A DNA stretch of 64,000 nucleotides from Hydractinia symbiolongicarpus (GCF_029227915.1 NC_079880.1:14526001-14590000), one strand, 5' to 3'. Counted from the first letter of the stretch, positions 11,816 to 25,812 are shown. The notes: generated from the letters alone by a model not told the origin. Translations and numbers: made by a program.

Positions 11816-12058
11816 GTAGAAGAACTACTTTGTTCATCACTAACACACTGCCTGGCAGTGAGCGGGATTTGATCCATGGTTCCCAGAACTGGGAGCTGCT
11901 CACTGCCAGGCAGTGTGTTATTGATGAACAAAGTAGTTCCTCTACAATATGACTTACACGCATTATACTCGCCCGTCATGATCAGAGGTCTGACCAGGGT
12001 GAAGCATTCTCTGTTGAGAATGAAATACGGATGTGCTATGATAAATATTCACCTATGT
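11816..12058 (+). mobile_element. Fold-back/tRNA-like repeat, copy A
   Basis: Arms at 11822-11863 and 11898-11939 are inverted repeats of 42 bp with one mismatch, around a 34-nt loop. A unique tail follows (about 11940-12058) that matches, in reverse orientation, the segment at 22745-22858. The second copy of the family carries A-box/B-box-like words, so the family may derive from a tRNA SINE that formed a hairpin. Confidence 0.65.
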
Positions 12059-13440
12059 AAAAATAAATTCCCTTCTCCATAGATGAATTGTGAATGTTTT
12101 ACAAAGTTCTGTATATGCGCGTGCATCTTCACAGGCAATAAAAGAAGGACCACATAAAAAATTGACTATTTCCTGTAATTCATAGATTTAAGGAATAAAC
12201 GATCTAAAAGCAACTGAAATTGGTTTTTCTTAACTATCATTTTCTTGTTTTACAAACAGGTTTTAATTATTTCAAAAAGAAGTTACTTTTTTAACTTGAT
12301 TTTTTTGATCTTTGCAGTCTGTCCTTTATATTTCTTGCCTGTGCGCATGCGTGCGTATGCCCATTGTTTTAGACACAATGTTTTTTACTATCTTATTAAG
12401 TTGAAGTGGGTGGAACTTCTTAAGAATGTTTTCTTCCTTTTGGTTTAACTGTGATGTAGATGGGGTAACTTGAAGTGGAGCTATATGATGGTGTGCTTTG
12501 TGTCTTGTGCGCGAGTCCTCATTATGTTTTACAAACTTTATCACATAAGCTACATTTAAAACTTTTTTCTAATGACTCTTCAATCATGTAAAATCTTTAT
12601 CAATTTCAAAATCTTTTTCTATAAAACCACCATCAAGCAAGTAATACAAGTCGCCAAGATCTTTTCCCTCCAAAAAGTCTTCCCTTTGAGTGGCAATTTT
12701 TTTAAATTTTGTGCAATGTTAGCGGACCATCGCAAGATTCTCTGGTTTAATCTCAAAACAATAGGGGCGGCCCGAAATTTCCAGACAATCTTTTTTTTGT
12801 ATGAGTATGATTAAAACAACTACGACACGCTGCAACTCATCTATAGCGCCTCACCCCTAATTTCTGCTAGCTTTAAAATGATGTGCCAAATTTTTTTTTG
12901 AATATTTTTCTTTTGACAGCGGTTAGATGCATCATGATATGTAATGGTAATGAGATTTTTTTCAAAAAAAACAAAAGCTATTGTGAGAAAAATTTAAAAA
13001 AAACAATAGTTAGGAACAACCCAAGGTTTGTTTTAAAACAGAAATTAATGTAAAATCATAAGTTTGTAAAAAGTTGTTGGAGCTCGTGAAAGCTACTTAT
13101 TTTCTTCTTCTTTATTGCATATTTTTAAATGAGTAGCTAGCCAGCTAGGTTATATCTGCTAACTCAGCAAAACGAATTTAAAAATTAAACAAGACTTTTT
13201 CTTTGTGCTTGAAGGCCAATATTTTTCAGAAAATAATAAAGAAAGTCCGTATTGATAATACACTGACTGGAAGTTCTATCTGTTTCAACGCTCAAAAGGA
13301 TTACTGCCACAACCTAAAAAACAGCCAATCAGTGAAACAACGCTTCACGTTTTAAGTTTGTCTGCCGGTAAAGTAGACAATTTTCAGTACAACGATTGCA
13401 AAACCATATATGGTTCTAGTTTCGTCATCGTTTCCAGTCC
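12059..13440. other. Intergenic, no gene seen
   Basis: This AT-rich stretch lies upstream of EEF1A. Short ORFs lack motifs. The last part, near 13440, leads into the predicted EEF1A promoter. Confidence 0.5.
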
Positions 13441-13445
13441 CCGCG

Positions 13446-13481
13446 CATAAAGAGCCAGTATGACACGAGTTCGCCCTTTCT
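13446..13481 (+). promoter_or_regulatory. Predicted EEF1A core promoter: TATA-like box and TOP start
   Basis: A TATA-like CATAAAGA (13446-13453) lies about 28 bp before a pyrimidine run CCCTTTCT (13474-13481). EEF1A mRNAs in animals normally start with a C followed by pyrimidines (5' TOP), which ties their translation to growth signalling. Spacing and composition fit that arrangement. The transcription start is inferred, not measured. Confidence 0.5.
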
Positions 13482-13515
13482 AACTTGTACGTTCTCATCG
13501 TTCACATTCGAAGAG

Positions 13516-15875
<2,360 letters not shown>

Positions 15876-16163
15876 CCTATGAAAATTAAATACTGCATAA
15901 TGTTATTCCGAACTAAAATATTTCATCGAAAACATTTGAGGAGGAAAAACATGTAAATTCTGTCAAATGAAAAAATTGGAGTTAATTTGTTGTATTTTTT
16001 TCACTAAATTAGTGTGGGCAGTGAATTCCATTTAGCTGATTAAAATTCATTTTGCGGCTAAATATTGTCCCGATTTGCGGTCACCAATTAATAGTGCGAC
16101 CTTACAGAAAAATTTTCTGTCGCACTAAATTGCAAATGCACCTGGATAAAAAAGCGCGAACAA

Positions 16164-16169
16164 AATAAA
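16164..16169 (+). terminator. Candidate EEF1A polyadenylation signal
   Basis: The first clear AATAAA after the stop codon lies about 290 nt downstream. Nearer variants could be used instead, and cleavage is not shown by sequence. Confidence 0.35.
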
Positions 16170-16309
16170 GCGGAATTAATGTTTGCGAGTGTACTTCGTA
16201 TTCGCCCGAAGGTGTTCTATAAAATTTAACTAAGCCTTTTTTAAACAAAAACAGACGATATCAATCTTCTTGCATGATACAAAAAAATTTGATCTTATAG
16301 TGTAAATAT

Positions 16310-18940
16310 GGCTTAAAAATGTTTTTAAGTTCGAGTATTTTCAAGTCATTAAACGGTGTTTTACTATGTGAATATCAACTGTTTGCTCACACAATTATCT
16401 TCAGTAATAATTTTTACTGCTCAATTATGTTCAAGTTGATGATGATTGCGGTACCGTGTTTGAGTAGCACATCTTGTCTAATAACAGATACCATTTCTAA
16501 TTGTATGGTAGGCATGCTACCGAACATCAAAACGTTGCTCACACTTCGGTTATCCAGTTACAAGGCAAGATGTACTAATCGGCCACGGTATTTCGGTATC
16601 CAAGAATAAAACGTGTGTGATTGCGTATATTAGCGAACATGTGCAACAAAATGTTAAAAACACCTGTTAACTAATAGTCGTTACCATAGTGACTAATATT
16701 AATGCAAATGTAAAAGAATTCCGTAAAAAACTTTCAAAGTTCATTTTTAGGATAGTTATTTGACAAAACATAATTTTTGCAATTAATTATTCTTACGCTT
16801 CATTGAAGATCATACTTTATAATTTTTCTAATAGTAATTATTAGTTATTCTTGAAAATTGGTGTGGACACTCGAAACGCGTCGAATGCCCCTCTATTTTT
16901 GCTGATACGTCAGCGAGTGTGTCATTCGGGCCGCTAGCTGTTGAATTTTTGAACGTTTCACCAAAAAACTAAGTCAGCATTGTTACTTACGTCACTATTG
17001 AACCAATAATGACTCATCTCTGCTAACTTAGTACATAATTCATCCAAAATTTCGGCAGCGATGTTGCGTTTATTATTGTGTCTTCGAATGTTAAAACCAA
17101 GTTCGTAGAATTAAGATCGCAAAATTATCTGCAGATCGTAGAATTATCGATCGTAGAATTATCTTAAGATCGTAGCGTAAACCAAATGTGAAGTGTAGCA
17201 TTTCCCTAAAAAGCTTCCGTACTATTTAGCTATTAGCTAGCTAGCTAAACTTTTTTATAGTAAAATTTGCAAATTTAGAGAGGATTCAGGGTTAACACGC
17301 CTCGTCATAACTTCTCAAATTCAAAAGAGCTCCTCAATTCTCCTTAAATTTCCTCAATTTTTTTGAAATTTAGGATTTTTTCTCAATTCTCCTCAAAAAA
17401 ATTTTGACATTTGGTTATTTTTTATATATGCTAGTTTTTATATTATTTCTTATATAAATTTTTTCCAAAAACCTGCAATATTTCTTTAAAATCAGATTCA
17501 CAAAAAATACGTATATTTCTGGAACCCTATTGACAAAAATACATCAAATATTAACTTAAAATGATCAATTTATTTAAGAAAAGAGAATGTAATTATTAAA
17601 CTTGGTGAAGAGGGGGGTCTAGTGTCTCTGAGAAATCCCTGAATTTCATAATTACCTCAACCGTATTCATGTAAGGGCAGGTAAAATCAACCTACCCGCA
17701 GCTGGCATTTGGTGACTTCCTTTATTAGCATCCTGCAACAGAACTTTCTATCCTGATTATGGAAAAAAAATATTTCAATCATGAAAATTCCTCTTAATGT
17801 TTTTTGCACATTTATCTTTGACAAAATTTATATACATTCAAAGTTGATACAACTGTAAAAAATCGTTTATCGCTCTCCCTGAAAATAGTTAACACAGGAA
17901 CTCCAGGAACTATGGTAGTGAAAATATTTTGTTTCCATTTTTTGTTTCAAATTAACCTAAGAACATGTCATACCAAGTTTTAAGTCTTTTTTTCAATTTT
18001 ATTTTTAGCAAAAAGTATGGTTTTGAAATTGAAGCAATTTGGTGGGCACTTTTAGCTTTATCCCTTTCAATACAAAGACTCAATTAAGGAGGTATTTTAA
18101 ACAAGACATTTTGAACTTGCTAAATTTGCAAAAATCAAAAAATTGAATGTCCATAAATTTCTATTAAGGAAGTACTTGATAGCTAGCTAAACTATATTAA
18201 AGTGTTATGTAACGAATTATGTATATTTTACTCGTGAGACAAAATTTTCTACCGGCTAAAGTTTCGCCATTTTTTTAACGCATAAATTAATGTATCTCTT
18301 ATGACGTGTTCGCATAATCTGGCCATATATTGGTCAAAAATCACTCAACGACACTAGGGTATTTCTTACCGTCTTCTCTCATATCATAAAGGCAAAAAAC
18401 CCTAGGGACGAGGGTGATTTGCGGCTACAAGAAAAAGCATGAGATCGACCGCGTAGCCATCGCGATTAAATCTTCTTGTGTCGCCCATTTTTTTTGATTT
18501 GATTTCTCCACTACCTGTGTAATGAAAAGTTTCGTGACGACAGGAACAGTTGATGACGCAATTTGCTAACTTTCGGACAAACTATTTCTATGTTTTGGAG
18601 AAACATCGTATGGTTAATGGAATTAAATGCGTTCGATGCATTGATTTGTATAAATCCTTGACACGACCTGAAACGAAAATGTCCCTAATTGCATGCACTG
18701 CGATTTCTGTCTTGCGCAACACAATTCCATGATAATTGTTTATAACCATCAACTTTAAATACATCTGGCATCTGGTTTATATACTACTATCGGGACTTTC
18801 ACTAATTGGCACCAAATTTCTCGATGGTCGAACTTCCTTATTAATTCCAAGCAAAAAAACTTCGCTTAAGTAAGAGCCCGGATAAGTGAGATTTTTGTTA
18901 AGTGAGACTCTTCTCATGGTCTTGAGCAAAAAATTCGGTT
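16310..18940. other. Intergenic, low-complexity AT-rich, no gene seen
   Basis: Chance ORFs only. A short imperfect repeat of GATCGTAGAATTAT words lies at 17120-17175 and a CTCCTCAA-type low-complexity stretch at 17320-17400. The words CACTAGGGTA (about 18352) and CCCTAGGGACGAGGG (about 18400) resemble eroded ends of the small hAT-like element family. Confidence 0.45.
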
Positions 18941-19232
18941 AGAGATAGAGAAATGTATGTTCTAGCACAGTTGCGTGCACGTACACAGTGACGTCACAAC
19001 AAATCCAGTACCATCCAGCACCATACCATATTGAACTATGGAAATTCAAGGACATATCCCTAATAATCATTGCAATGTAGTGACGTCATCAAAAATCATA
19101 CAAATAGGAGTCCAAAATTTTCTAACACAATTCCTAAAAGTCTAAGCATATCAAGGGGTAAGTCCCTATCATATAAAAATGAGTAGGGGAACTCCCTAAA
19201 AATCAACGCATGCGCAGTAAAAAGGGAATAAC
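18941..19232 (+). repeat. Left TIR of element 1
   Basis: It matches the reverse complement of 30710-30887 with about 10% mismatches, through to GCATGCGCAGTAAA. The left copy carries an extra segment of about 110 bp (roughly 19063-19170) missing from the right copy. CRE-type octamers TGACGTCA lie at 18989-18996 and, inside the extra segment, at 19081-19088. Confidence 0.85.
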
Positions 19233-19291
19233 TGTGTTAGTTTTGAGCAGAATAAAATCTTCCGACGACGTTAAAATCCATACAATAAAGA

Positions 19292-22200
19292 ATGAACAAA
19301 CACACCGTGAAACAGTTACGTGATATCGCAAAAGGTCGTGGACTTGCGGGGTATTACAAGCTAAGCAAGACCGAATTGGTTACCCTATTGGAGAATGTAC
19401 CACAATACACCCCGAGACCACCTAAAAGGGTTCCAGTTAAGGTGGATGCACTGCAGTATGCTTGGAGGCCACCCAAACAACCAGCTAAGCCTATAGTACC
19501 AGGAGATATGGACATCTTTGAGAGGCAGGAGAGGAGCGAAGGTCTGTCCAACCATTGGGGGTATAATCAGGGAGCGGCATAACTGGGTATTGCCCCCATC
19601 TGAGATGGACGTCTTCGAGAAACAGGAGCTGTCGAAAAATCGCTCTGTGGACGCTGTCCCCAAACCTATAAAAGAGGGGGTCAGGAGAACTTACGCGACA
19701 ATCAAACGTACGGTGATGAATTTATATAACGGGGTGGCCAACGCAAGACCTACACTTCATGACGAGGTAGAACAGGAGGCCGAGGAAGATTATCTATACA
19801 ATCAAGCGGGGCAGGACTTTACCCCCCAAGAACATAAGCATCCTCTCCACAGGACCTTCCGAAGTTTCCGCATTCCCGGCATGTTGTGTGACCAAACATG
19901 AAAACCTTGGTTGAGAACCAGGTGGAAGATATGGGGTCGGCAAAAATACAGTTATCTCTGTGGATCATGTGGAAGAGGCAACCTCGTCCGCAGGCCCATT
20001 TTTCTCTTTTTGACAATCTCGCCCCGTCTCGGATATTAAATAAGCGAAAAATTGCCCAGGGAACGAGGTTGGTGGAAGAAGAAGAAGAAGAACCCGGAGC
20101 AGGCCAACGACGGGGGGTATATTGAGGTGGAGAAGGTCTTTCATAGTAATATGACCTCAGTATTCCAGGGTAGCGACGTAGACGATATGTTAGATATGAT
20201 GTTTGCTCAAAACTGGTGTGAAACATCCAGCACTACCCCAAAGTGATTCTACAGTTAGTAGAATACTACACCTCGATGCAGACTTCCACAAACTGAGGTT
20301 GACAAGGGGTTCATCGTACATTGAACTGCTTAAATGGATATCCTCAAAGAAGACCGTTATTAAACCGGTGAATGAAGACAAGGAGTGTTTCAAGTGGAGT
20401 ATAATAGCATCCTTACATTATGAGGAGATAGAGAGGAACCCAAATTGAACATCTCAGATGAAACCCTATGTAGACCTATACAATTGGGATGGGATGGAGT
20501 TCTCTACAAGTATTAAGGACATTTCCAAGTTTGAAAAGAATAACCCTGACATTGCGGTAAGCGTATTGTACGTAATGGGGAAGAAGATCAACATCCTACG
20601 TCGCTCCGAATACAACATTAGGCGCAACAAGCAGGTTAATCTGTTGCTTATCAACGATGATAAAAAGAGACATTATACGGCGGTCAAAAGTCTTTCGCGA
20701 CTTCTGGGTAGTGATACCTTGAAAAATACGGCAAAAATGCACTTCTGCCTAAACTGCTTACAGGCCTTTCCCACAATTGAATCGAGGGACAAGCACCATG
20801 GCTACTGCAAGGACCATGACGCAGTCAAGATCACAATGCCAACAGAGGCCAAAAAATGGCTATATTATAGGGATGGACAACAGCAATTCAAGGTTCCCTT
20901 TGCCATCTATGCAGATTTCGAGAGCCTACTAGTCCCGATAGAAGATGCAAGATTTAAAAAGACTAAAAAGCTAAGCAAGCATGTACCATGCGGCTGGTGT
21001 ACCTATAATACATTTGCATATGGGGATGTAGCAGACCCTCTAAAAGTCTACAGGGGTGAGGACCGTGTGACAAAGTTCGTAAACCATCTGGAGGATAAGG
21101 TGAAACGTCTCTACCATACCTACCCGCAGCGGGACATGCTGCCTCTAACAGAGGTCCTAAAAAGGGAACATGATGAGGCATCGAAAATCCATATCTACCT
21201 AAAGCCCTTCGATGATAACGAGAATAACTGCAAAGTTAGGGACCATTGTCACTATACTGGGCAATATAGGGGTGCGGCCCATAACAGCTGCAATATCAAA
21301 TACAAGATACCCAGCCGTATACTCGTGATATTCCACAACCTATCGGGGTATGATACCCATCTCTTTATCCGGGAATTAGGTGAAAAATATGACACTCAGG
21401 ACATTGGTTGCATATCGGAGAATACCGAAAAGTACATCATTTTCAACGTGAAAATCAAGGTACCCCTTGGAGGCATGGGATATGGTGATGGGGAAAAGTA
21501 CAAGACAATAGAGATCAGGTTCATAGATTCCTGTCGGTTCATGGCATCAAGCCTGGACAAATTGGCAAGCAACCTCAACGATGAACAGTGTAAAAATCTT
21601 TGTTGGTTTTTCAATGAGGATGACACGTTCCAGCTCATGCACAGAAAAGGCGTCTATCCGTATGAGTACATGGACGGATGGCAGCGATTTGAGGAGATAG
21701 AACTGCCACCAAAGGAGGCCTTTTACAGCAAGCTGAATATGAAGGGTATAAGTGATGAAGATTATCAATACACAAAAAGGTATGGAATTGCATTACCCCA
21801 GAGGGTGATAACGTCACCATGGGAGACTACCAGGATGTGTACCTCAGCACGGACGTACTGCTATTAGCCGACGTCTTCGAGACGTTTCAGGACGTGTGCT
21901 TAAAAAACTACAAGGTTGATCCTGCTCACTTTTACAGTGCACCTGGATTAGCTTGGAAAGCAGCACTCAAATTTACAGGAATCAGGCTAGAGCTCCTTAC
22001 AGACCCCGACATGCACCTGATGTTTGAGAAGGGTATTCGAAGAGGTACAACCCAGGCTGTACACCGGTATGCCAAAGCAAAAACTAATTACATGGGAGAC
22101 CAGTACCATCCGGGCGTTGAATCATCCCACCCACAGTACCTCGACGCAAACAACCTATACAGAAGGGCGTTGCGTTAAGACCTGCCCACGGATGGCTTCA

Positions 22201-22612
22201 AATGGGTGTCAAACGTTGAGGCATTTACCGAAAGGCGGATCGGGAAGCTCGTTGAGGACAATAGGCATGGGTACATATTAGAGTTTGATATTGACTACCC
22301 GGAGAGGCTACACGACAAACATAACGAGCTGCCGTTCCTACCGGAACGCACCATGGTCCACAGATTGAGAAATTGGTACCAATTCTGGAGGACAAGCGAA
22401 AGTATGTAGTACACATCAGGGCCCTTCACGAGGCTTTAAAACATGGGCTTGAATTGAAAAGAGTACGCAGGGTCATCCGGTTTAACCATAAGGCGTGGTT
22501 GAAGGGGTATATTGATCACAACACGATGCTGAGAAAAAACGCGAAGAACGAGTTCGAGAAGGACTTCTATAACCTGATGAATTTGAGCGTATTTGGCAAG
22601 ACGATGGAGAAT
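19292..22612 (+). pseudogene. Protein-primed DNA polymerase B (Polinton), truncated and frameshifted
   Basis: A broken family-B polymerase of the protein-primed type, which would copy the element. The N-terminus (from 19292) has a SAP/Rho-N-like helical motif (VKQLRDIAKGRGLAGYYKL), and the linker repeats the words DIFERQE and DVFEKQE. The exonuclease shows Exo I (YADFESLL, about 20910), Exo II (NLSGYDTH, about 21340) and an Exo III-like YLSTDVLLLAD (about 21840). The polymerase domain starts with DANNLY (about 22145) and KNEFEKDFYNLMN (about 22545). The palm motifs with the catalytic DTD are absent, because the gene ends at a fold-back insertion near 22613. Breaks include frameshifts near 19580, 21810 and 22370, stops at about 20446 and 22176, and a 93-bp insertion at 19979-20071. 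Confidence 0.85.
19979..20071. mobile_element. 93-bp hAT-like MITE inside polymerase gene
   Basis: Ends read CAACCTCGT... and ...ACGAGGTTG, a near-perfect inverted repeat. The 8-bp word GTGGAAGA occurs just before (19969-19976) and just after (20072-20079), consistent with an 8-bp duplication. The same end motif bounds the element at 57898-58009. It interrupts the polymerase reading frame. Confidence 0.55.
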
Positions 22613-22858
22613 GAAAGAGAACTAGTTTGTTCATCACTAACATACTGCCTGGTAGTGAGCGGGATTCGATCCGCAGACGAACCCACTACACTACGTGCGG
22701 CAATATGTTAGTGATGAACTCAGATAGTTCATCCGGATGGTGTTAATACATAGGCGAATATTTATCATAGCACATCCGTATTTTATTCTCAACAGAGAAT
22801 GCTTCACCCCGATCAGACCTCTGATCATGACGGGCGAGTATAATGCGTGTAAGTCAAG
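22613..22858 (-). mobile_element. Fold-back/tRNA-like repeat, copy B, in the polymerase-BRO junction
   Basis: The left part has partly matched arms (GAACTAGTTTGTTCATCACT and its inverse near 22700-22733). On the minus strand it has A-box-like TAGTGTAGTGG and B-box-like GGATCGAATCCC words, typical of tRNA-derived SINEs. The right part matches the tail of copy A (11940-12058) in reverse orientation. The polymerase C-terminus and the start of the following BRO-like gene are missing at this spot, so the insertion went with a deletion. Confidence 0.65.
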
Positions 22859-22860
22859 TC

Positions 22861-23404
22861 GCCGGGTACAGTTGTTCAGGTATGCTGGAAGGAGTGAAAA
22901 ACGGCATGAAATATTCGTCACGTTGGACTGGGCGTTGGAAATTACCGTCAGGTCAAGAAAGCCTAAGGCCGTAGCTTTGACAAAATGTTGACCGGGAAGG
23001 TGGTGGAAAGATTACAGGAGACTATCGAGGAGAAGGATAATGTTCTGGCCTTCCTCAGTGATGAAATTGAGTATAGGGATAGTCAGCTCATGGTGTTGGA
23101 TGAAATTAAGGAGCTACAGCAACGTGCCGTGCCCCACGTCGAAGATCCCGGAAAGGATAATAGTATGGTCATTATACAAAAGAACAACGATGATCCCTTC
23201 CAATACCTTGCCATTTGTGGTCAACAGGGGTATGTGGCTCAAAAAATACGGAATAAACTTGTTGACTACCCCAAGGGTGAGATTGTGGTACTGGCAGAGA
23301 CACCAAATGCTATCGTCCATTACAATTGACTTCGGGAACGTGGATGTATCGAGGTAAACCCGGACAGGGTCAGGCATTTCAGGCTTCGCGAACACTATAC
23401 GTGA
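22861..23404 (+). pseudogene. BRO-like protein 1, N-terminus lost, frameshifted
   Basis: The start resembles the end of a BRO-N domain (VTLDWALEITVRSRKPKA), a DNA-binding domain found in large DNA viruses, phages and virus-like elements. A coiled coil follows (about 23000-23110), then a C-terminal part that parallels the next gene (GKDN, a YxxxCxxQ-like region, DxPNA). Its N-terminus is missing at the fold-back insertion. At least two frame changes are present, near 22990 and 23330. A 9-bp-arm hairpin follows the stop by about 17 nt. Function is inferred from family resemblance only. Confidence 0.55.
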
Positions 23405-23420
23405 TACACGATATACACGA

Positions 23421-23446
23421 TTTTAATACCCTTGCAAGTATTAAAA
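23421..23446 (+). terminator. AT-rich hairpin after BRO-like gene 1
   Basis: Perfect arms TTTTAATAC and GTATTAAAA enclose the 8-nt loop CCTTGCAA. It sits between the two tandem BRO-like genes and shares its loop core TTGCAA with the larger hairpin after gene 2. A role as a 3'-end or polyadenylation signal is proposed by analogy and is not shown. Confidence 0.45.
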
Positions 23447-23490
23447 TGACCACGTTGAAATCCTCTGGCCTACGTTGATATATTAGAAAG

Positions 23491-24303
23491 ATGTCGTCGC
23501 AAGTTATGTTCAACGCAGGAGCCATCGAAACCCTGTCCAACAACCAGGATCAACCTATGTTCAAAAGAGCTGATGTGGGACGGTTCCTGGGCATTGAAAA
23601 AGTTAAAAATATGGTGATACCTCCAACGCTTCTACCTACCAGGTCCGAAATAGTGGGGTCCAAGGGGGCCGTGAGCCGGGCCCGCTTGTAGGGTGAAAAA
23701 TGGGAACGATGTCTTTGTCACGCTTAAGGGTGCGTTAGTTCGTTAATTAGTTCGCCGTTCCCGAAAACCAAAAGCTGTAGGGGTTATCAAATGCCTAGAC
23801 CGGGTAGGTGTGAAAAAATTACAAGATGAGCTTAAGGAGCACCGCCGGACCTTCGAGGACAGAAATACTGCCGTCGCCATACTCGAGGATGATCTTCACG
23901 CCAGGGATGAACAACTTGTGGAGCTGGGGTACGAACTCGATGTACAGACCCAGGAAAATGCGAGGCTCAAAGAATAGTACGTACCACAGGCTCAAGATCC
24001 AGGTAAGGACAACGTCATCATGATATACAGAAAACATAGTGCACAGGATGACGACGGATACCATCATCTTCCATACTACTGTGTATGTGTTCGAAGACGT
24101 ATTATTCCTACCAAAAGGAGATAGTTCAAGGACAACTACCAAAAATCCGAAGATATTGTTGCCCTTGACAATCCCAATGGTAAACATGCCTTTAATCGTT
24201 TTGAAGAGGAGGGAAATATGAAGCATTTCAGGAACTATTTTGGACTAATCGACATTACACGGGATGATCTGTATGATCTGGGTGTTCCGGCATTAGAAGA
24301 CTA
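23491..24303 (+). pseudogene. BRO-like protein 2, frameshifted
   Basis: It starts with a BRO-N-like segment (PMFKRADVGRFLGIEKVKN). After a frame change near 23690 it continues with VFVTLKG and then KPKAVGVIKC (about 23765), a long coiled coil (23820-23970) and a C-terminal domain with GKDNVIMIYRK and a DNPNGKHAFNRF motif. In-frame stops occur at about 23974 and 24119, and the natural stop is at 24301. Domain order parallels BRO-like gene 1, so this is a tandem duplication within the element. It probably binds DNA, as BRO proteins do. Confidence 0.6.
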
Positions 24304-24314
24304 GGCATACGTTA

Positions 24315-24350
24315 ATTTTTAATACTACTTGCAAGAGTAGTATTAAAAAT
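24315..24350. terminator. 15-bp-arm perfect hairpin between convergent genes
   Basis: Perfect arms ATTTTTAATACTACT (24315-24329) and AGTAGTATTAAAAAT (24336-24350) enclose the loop TGCAAG. It lies 12 nt after the BRO-like gene 2 stop and 58 nt after the stop of the opposing integrase gene, so it could end both transcripts. Confidence 0.6.
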
Positions 24351-24407
24351 TGTAGGGTTGAGGGCATACCGGGCTCTGTGTTGTTCGGGTATGCTAATTG
24401 AGGGTGT

Positions 24408-25387
24408 CTACCAATCCTTCACACCCTCCGGAGGCACTTCAACGTCCTCCGGGAGCAGCATGAGTTCCTCCGAGACAAAGCTGAGATTGGGACCGTCCTT
24501 TAAGTAAACACGGCTACCTGCTACTATATGGTCCAAGCTATACATTTTCCTGCTCCACCAGGCGTCGGTGGCGCGTCGTCTTGCATCCCCATGCTCCTTT
24601 CCCGTTTGATGTAGATATAGGTACAATCCATCCTCAGGTAGGGGTCTCTCCTCGGAATATTCTTCGCCCTTAGCGAGCGGTATCTCATCCATCTTAATTG
24701 CTTTGCTAGGCTTCATGTTTATCATGGCAGTCTTAGTGTTGTTAAGACTTTTGACGATAGTGTACAGGTGTTTGACCCAAATGGTACTAGTCTCATCAGA
24801 AGCCAGCTCCTGGGCATCTTGAGGCTTAAAGAGACTTTCCGCAAGGACCTTGTTGTAAGACTCCACGAATGCTGTGAATGTTGTATTTTGTGGTGGCCCG
24901 CCTAATTTCTACACCCTTGTCCTCTAACAGTTTCGTGAGCCATTGTCACATTAAAAATCTTGGGGTAGTGTAAGGGTTCGGCTTTGTAAATGTCCCTGAT
25001 CATGTCGGCGACCTCTCTGGCCTTCTTGGTGCGTGGAGGTCTTGCTACTTTGTAACGTGAGGCAACGTCAATACCTGTCAGGATGTATTTATATGTACTA
25101 CCATACAACCGGTCATGGGGCATGTACAGCAGATCAAACTGGTGCATTTCGTTAGGTGTTGTAATAGTAAAATGGGGGTAATCAATACGTTTTGGACCTC
25201 GAATGTGTCTCAACCACAAGAGTTGCCTGGATTGCTAATGAGCTACTAGCTTTTTAGAGAGACCGCTCTTTTTCGCAAGTAATTTAATAGCCTTGCGCCC
25301 GGTCGACAGATGCTCCAGAAGGTAGTATATATTGCTTAATCTTTCTGCTTCTTTATCGGTAACAACATGTGGTGATTCTTTTGACAT
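24408..25387 (-). pseudogene. Polinton retroviral-type integrase, broken
   Basis: It reads on the minus strand from a start at 25387. An N-terminal helical part is followed by the core domain, with a first catalytic Asp in HQFDLLYMP, GIDVASRYKVARP, a second Asp in a CDNGS word (about 24940) and the Glu in FVESYNKVLAESLF. The C-terminal domain contains RRATDAWWS and VSEELMLLPEDVEVPPE. Such integrases insert Polinton DNA and make 5-6-bp duplications. Breaks are an in-frame TAG near 25240, frameshifts between 24870 and 24950, and a short deletion after the second Asp. The DDE residues are otherwise visible. Confidence 0.85.
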
Positions 25388-25419
25388 GTCTTTATTATAC
25401 ATGTTAAAAACGCACGTTC

Positions 25420-25805
25420 TTACATATACTTATTAGCTACGAAGCCCAGCAGGGATAAGGAACCATGGATAAATGTGAGTTCCCCATCCTGTTGCTGCTT
25501 TGAAGAGGTGTAGAAATCCTTCAATTGCGGGGTTTTTTTATCTGAAGCATCTAATACTGATACATGTTGTCATCGAGTTCACGAAGGCTTTTACCTGCCT
25601 TTAATTGCATCTCCCTCTGCCTGGCAAACCAATGCCTTTTTCGTATCCTCTCCGCCTGTGCTTTGTTAAGCTTTTCAACGGCCTCGTCACGACGCCTCCG
25701 TTCCGCCTCACCGCCCCCCGAGAGCTTGCTAAATATATAGCTGCATCCACTGAACCCTAATGAGTAGATTGCCGCCTTGGCCACTATAACAGCTATTGTC
25801 GCCAT
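25420..25805 (-). pseudogene. Small membrane/coiled-coil protein of the element, one frameshift
   Basis: It starts MATIAVIVAKAAIYSLGFSG, a hydrophobic helix, followed by a charged coiled-coil segment (EAERRRRDEAVEKLNKAQAE) and a C-terminal part (DFYTSSKQQQ). One frame change occurs near 25560 and the stop is at 25420-25422. The upstream major capsid gene ends 7 nt before this start, so the two are probably co-transcribed. The tight link to the capsid gene suggests a virion or membrane role. I recognise no named family. Confidence 0.5.
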
Positions 25806-25812
25806 CTTTATT

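Noticed and set aside
20963-21820. Minus-strand ORFs across the polymerase gene
   Set aside because: Antisense shadows of the polymerase frame, without motifs.
22600-22735. Functional tRNA gene
   Set aside because: A- and B-box-like words are present, but there is no complete cloverleaf with acceptor stem. The segment belongs to a dispersed repeat.
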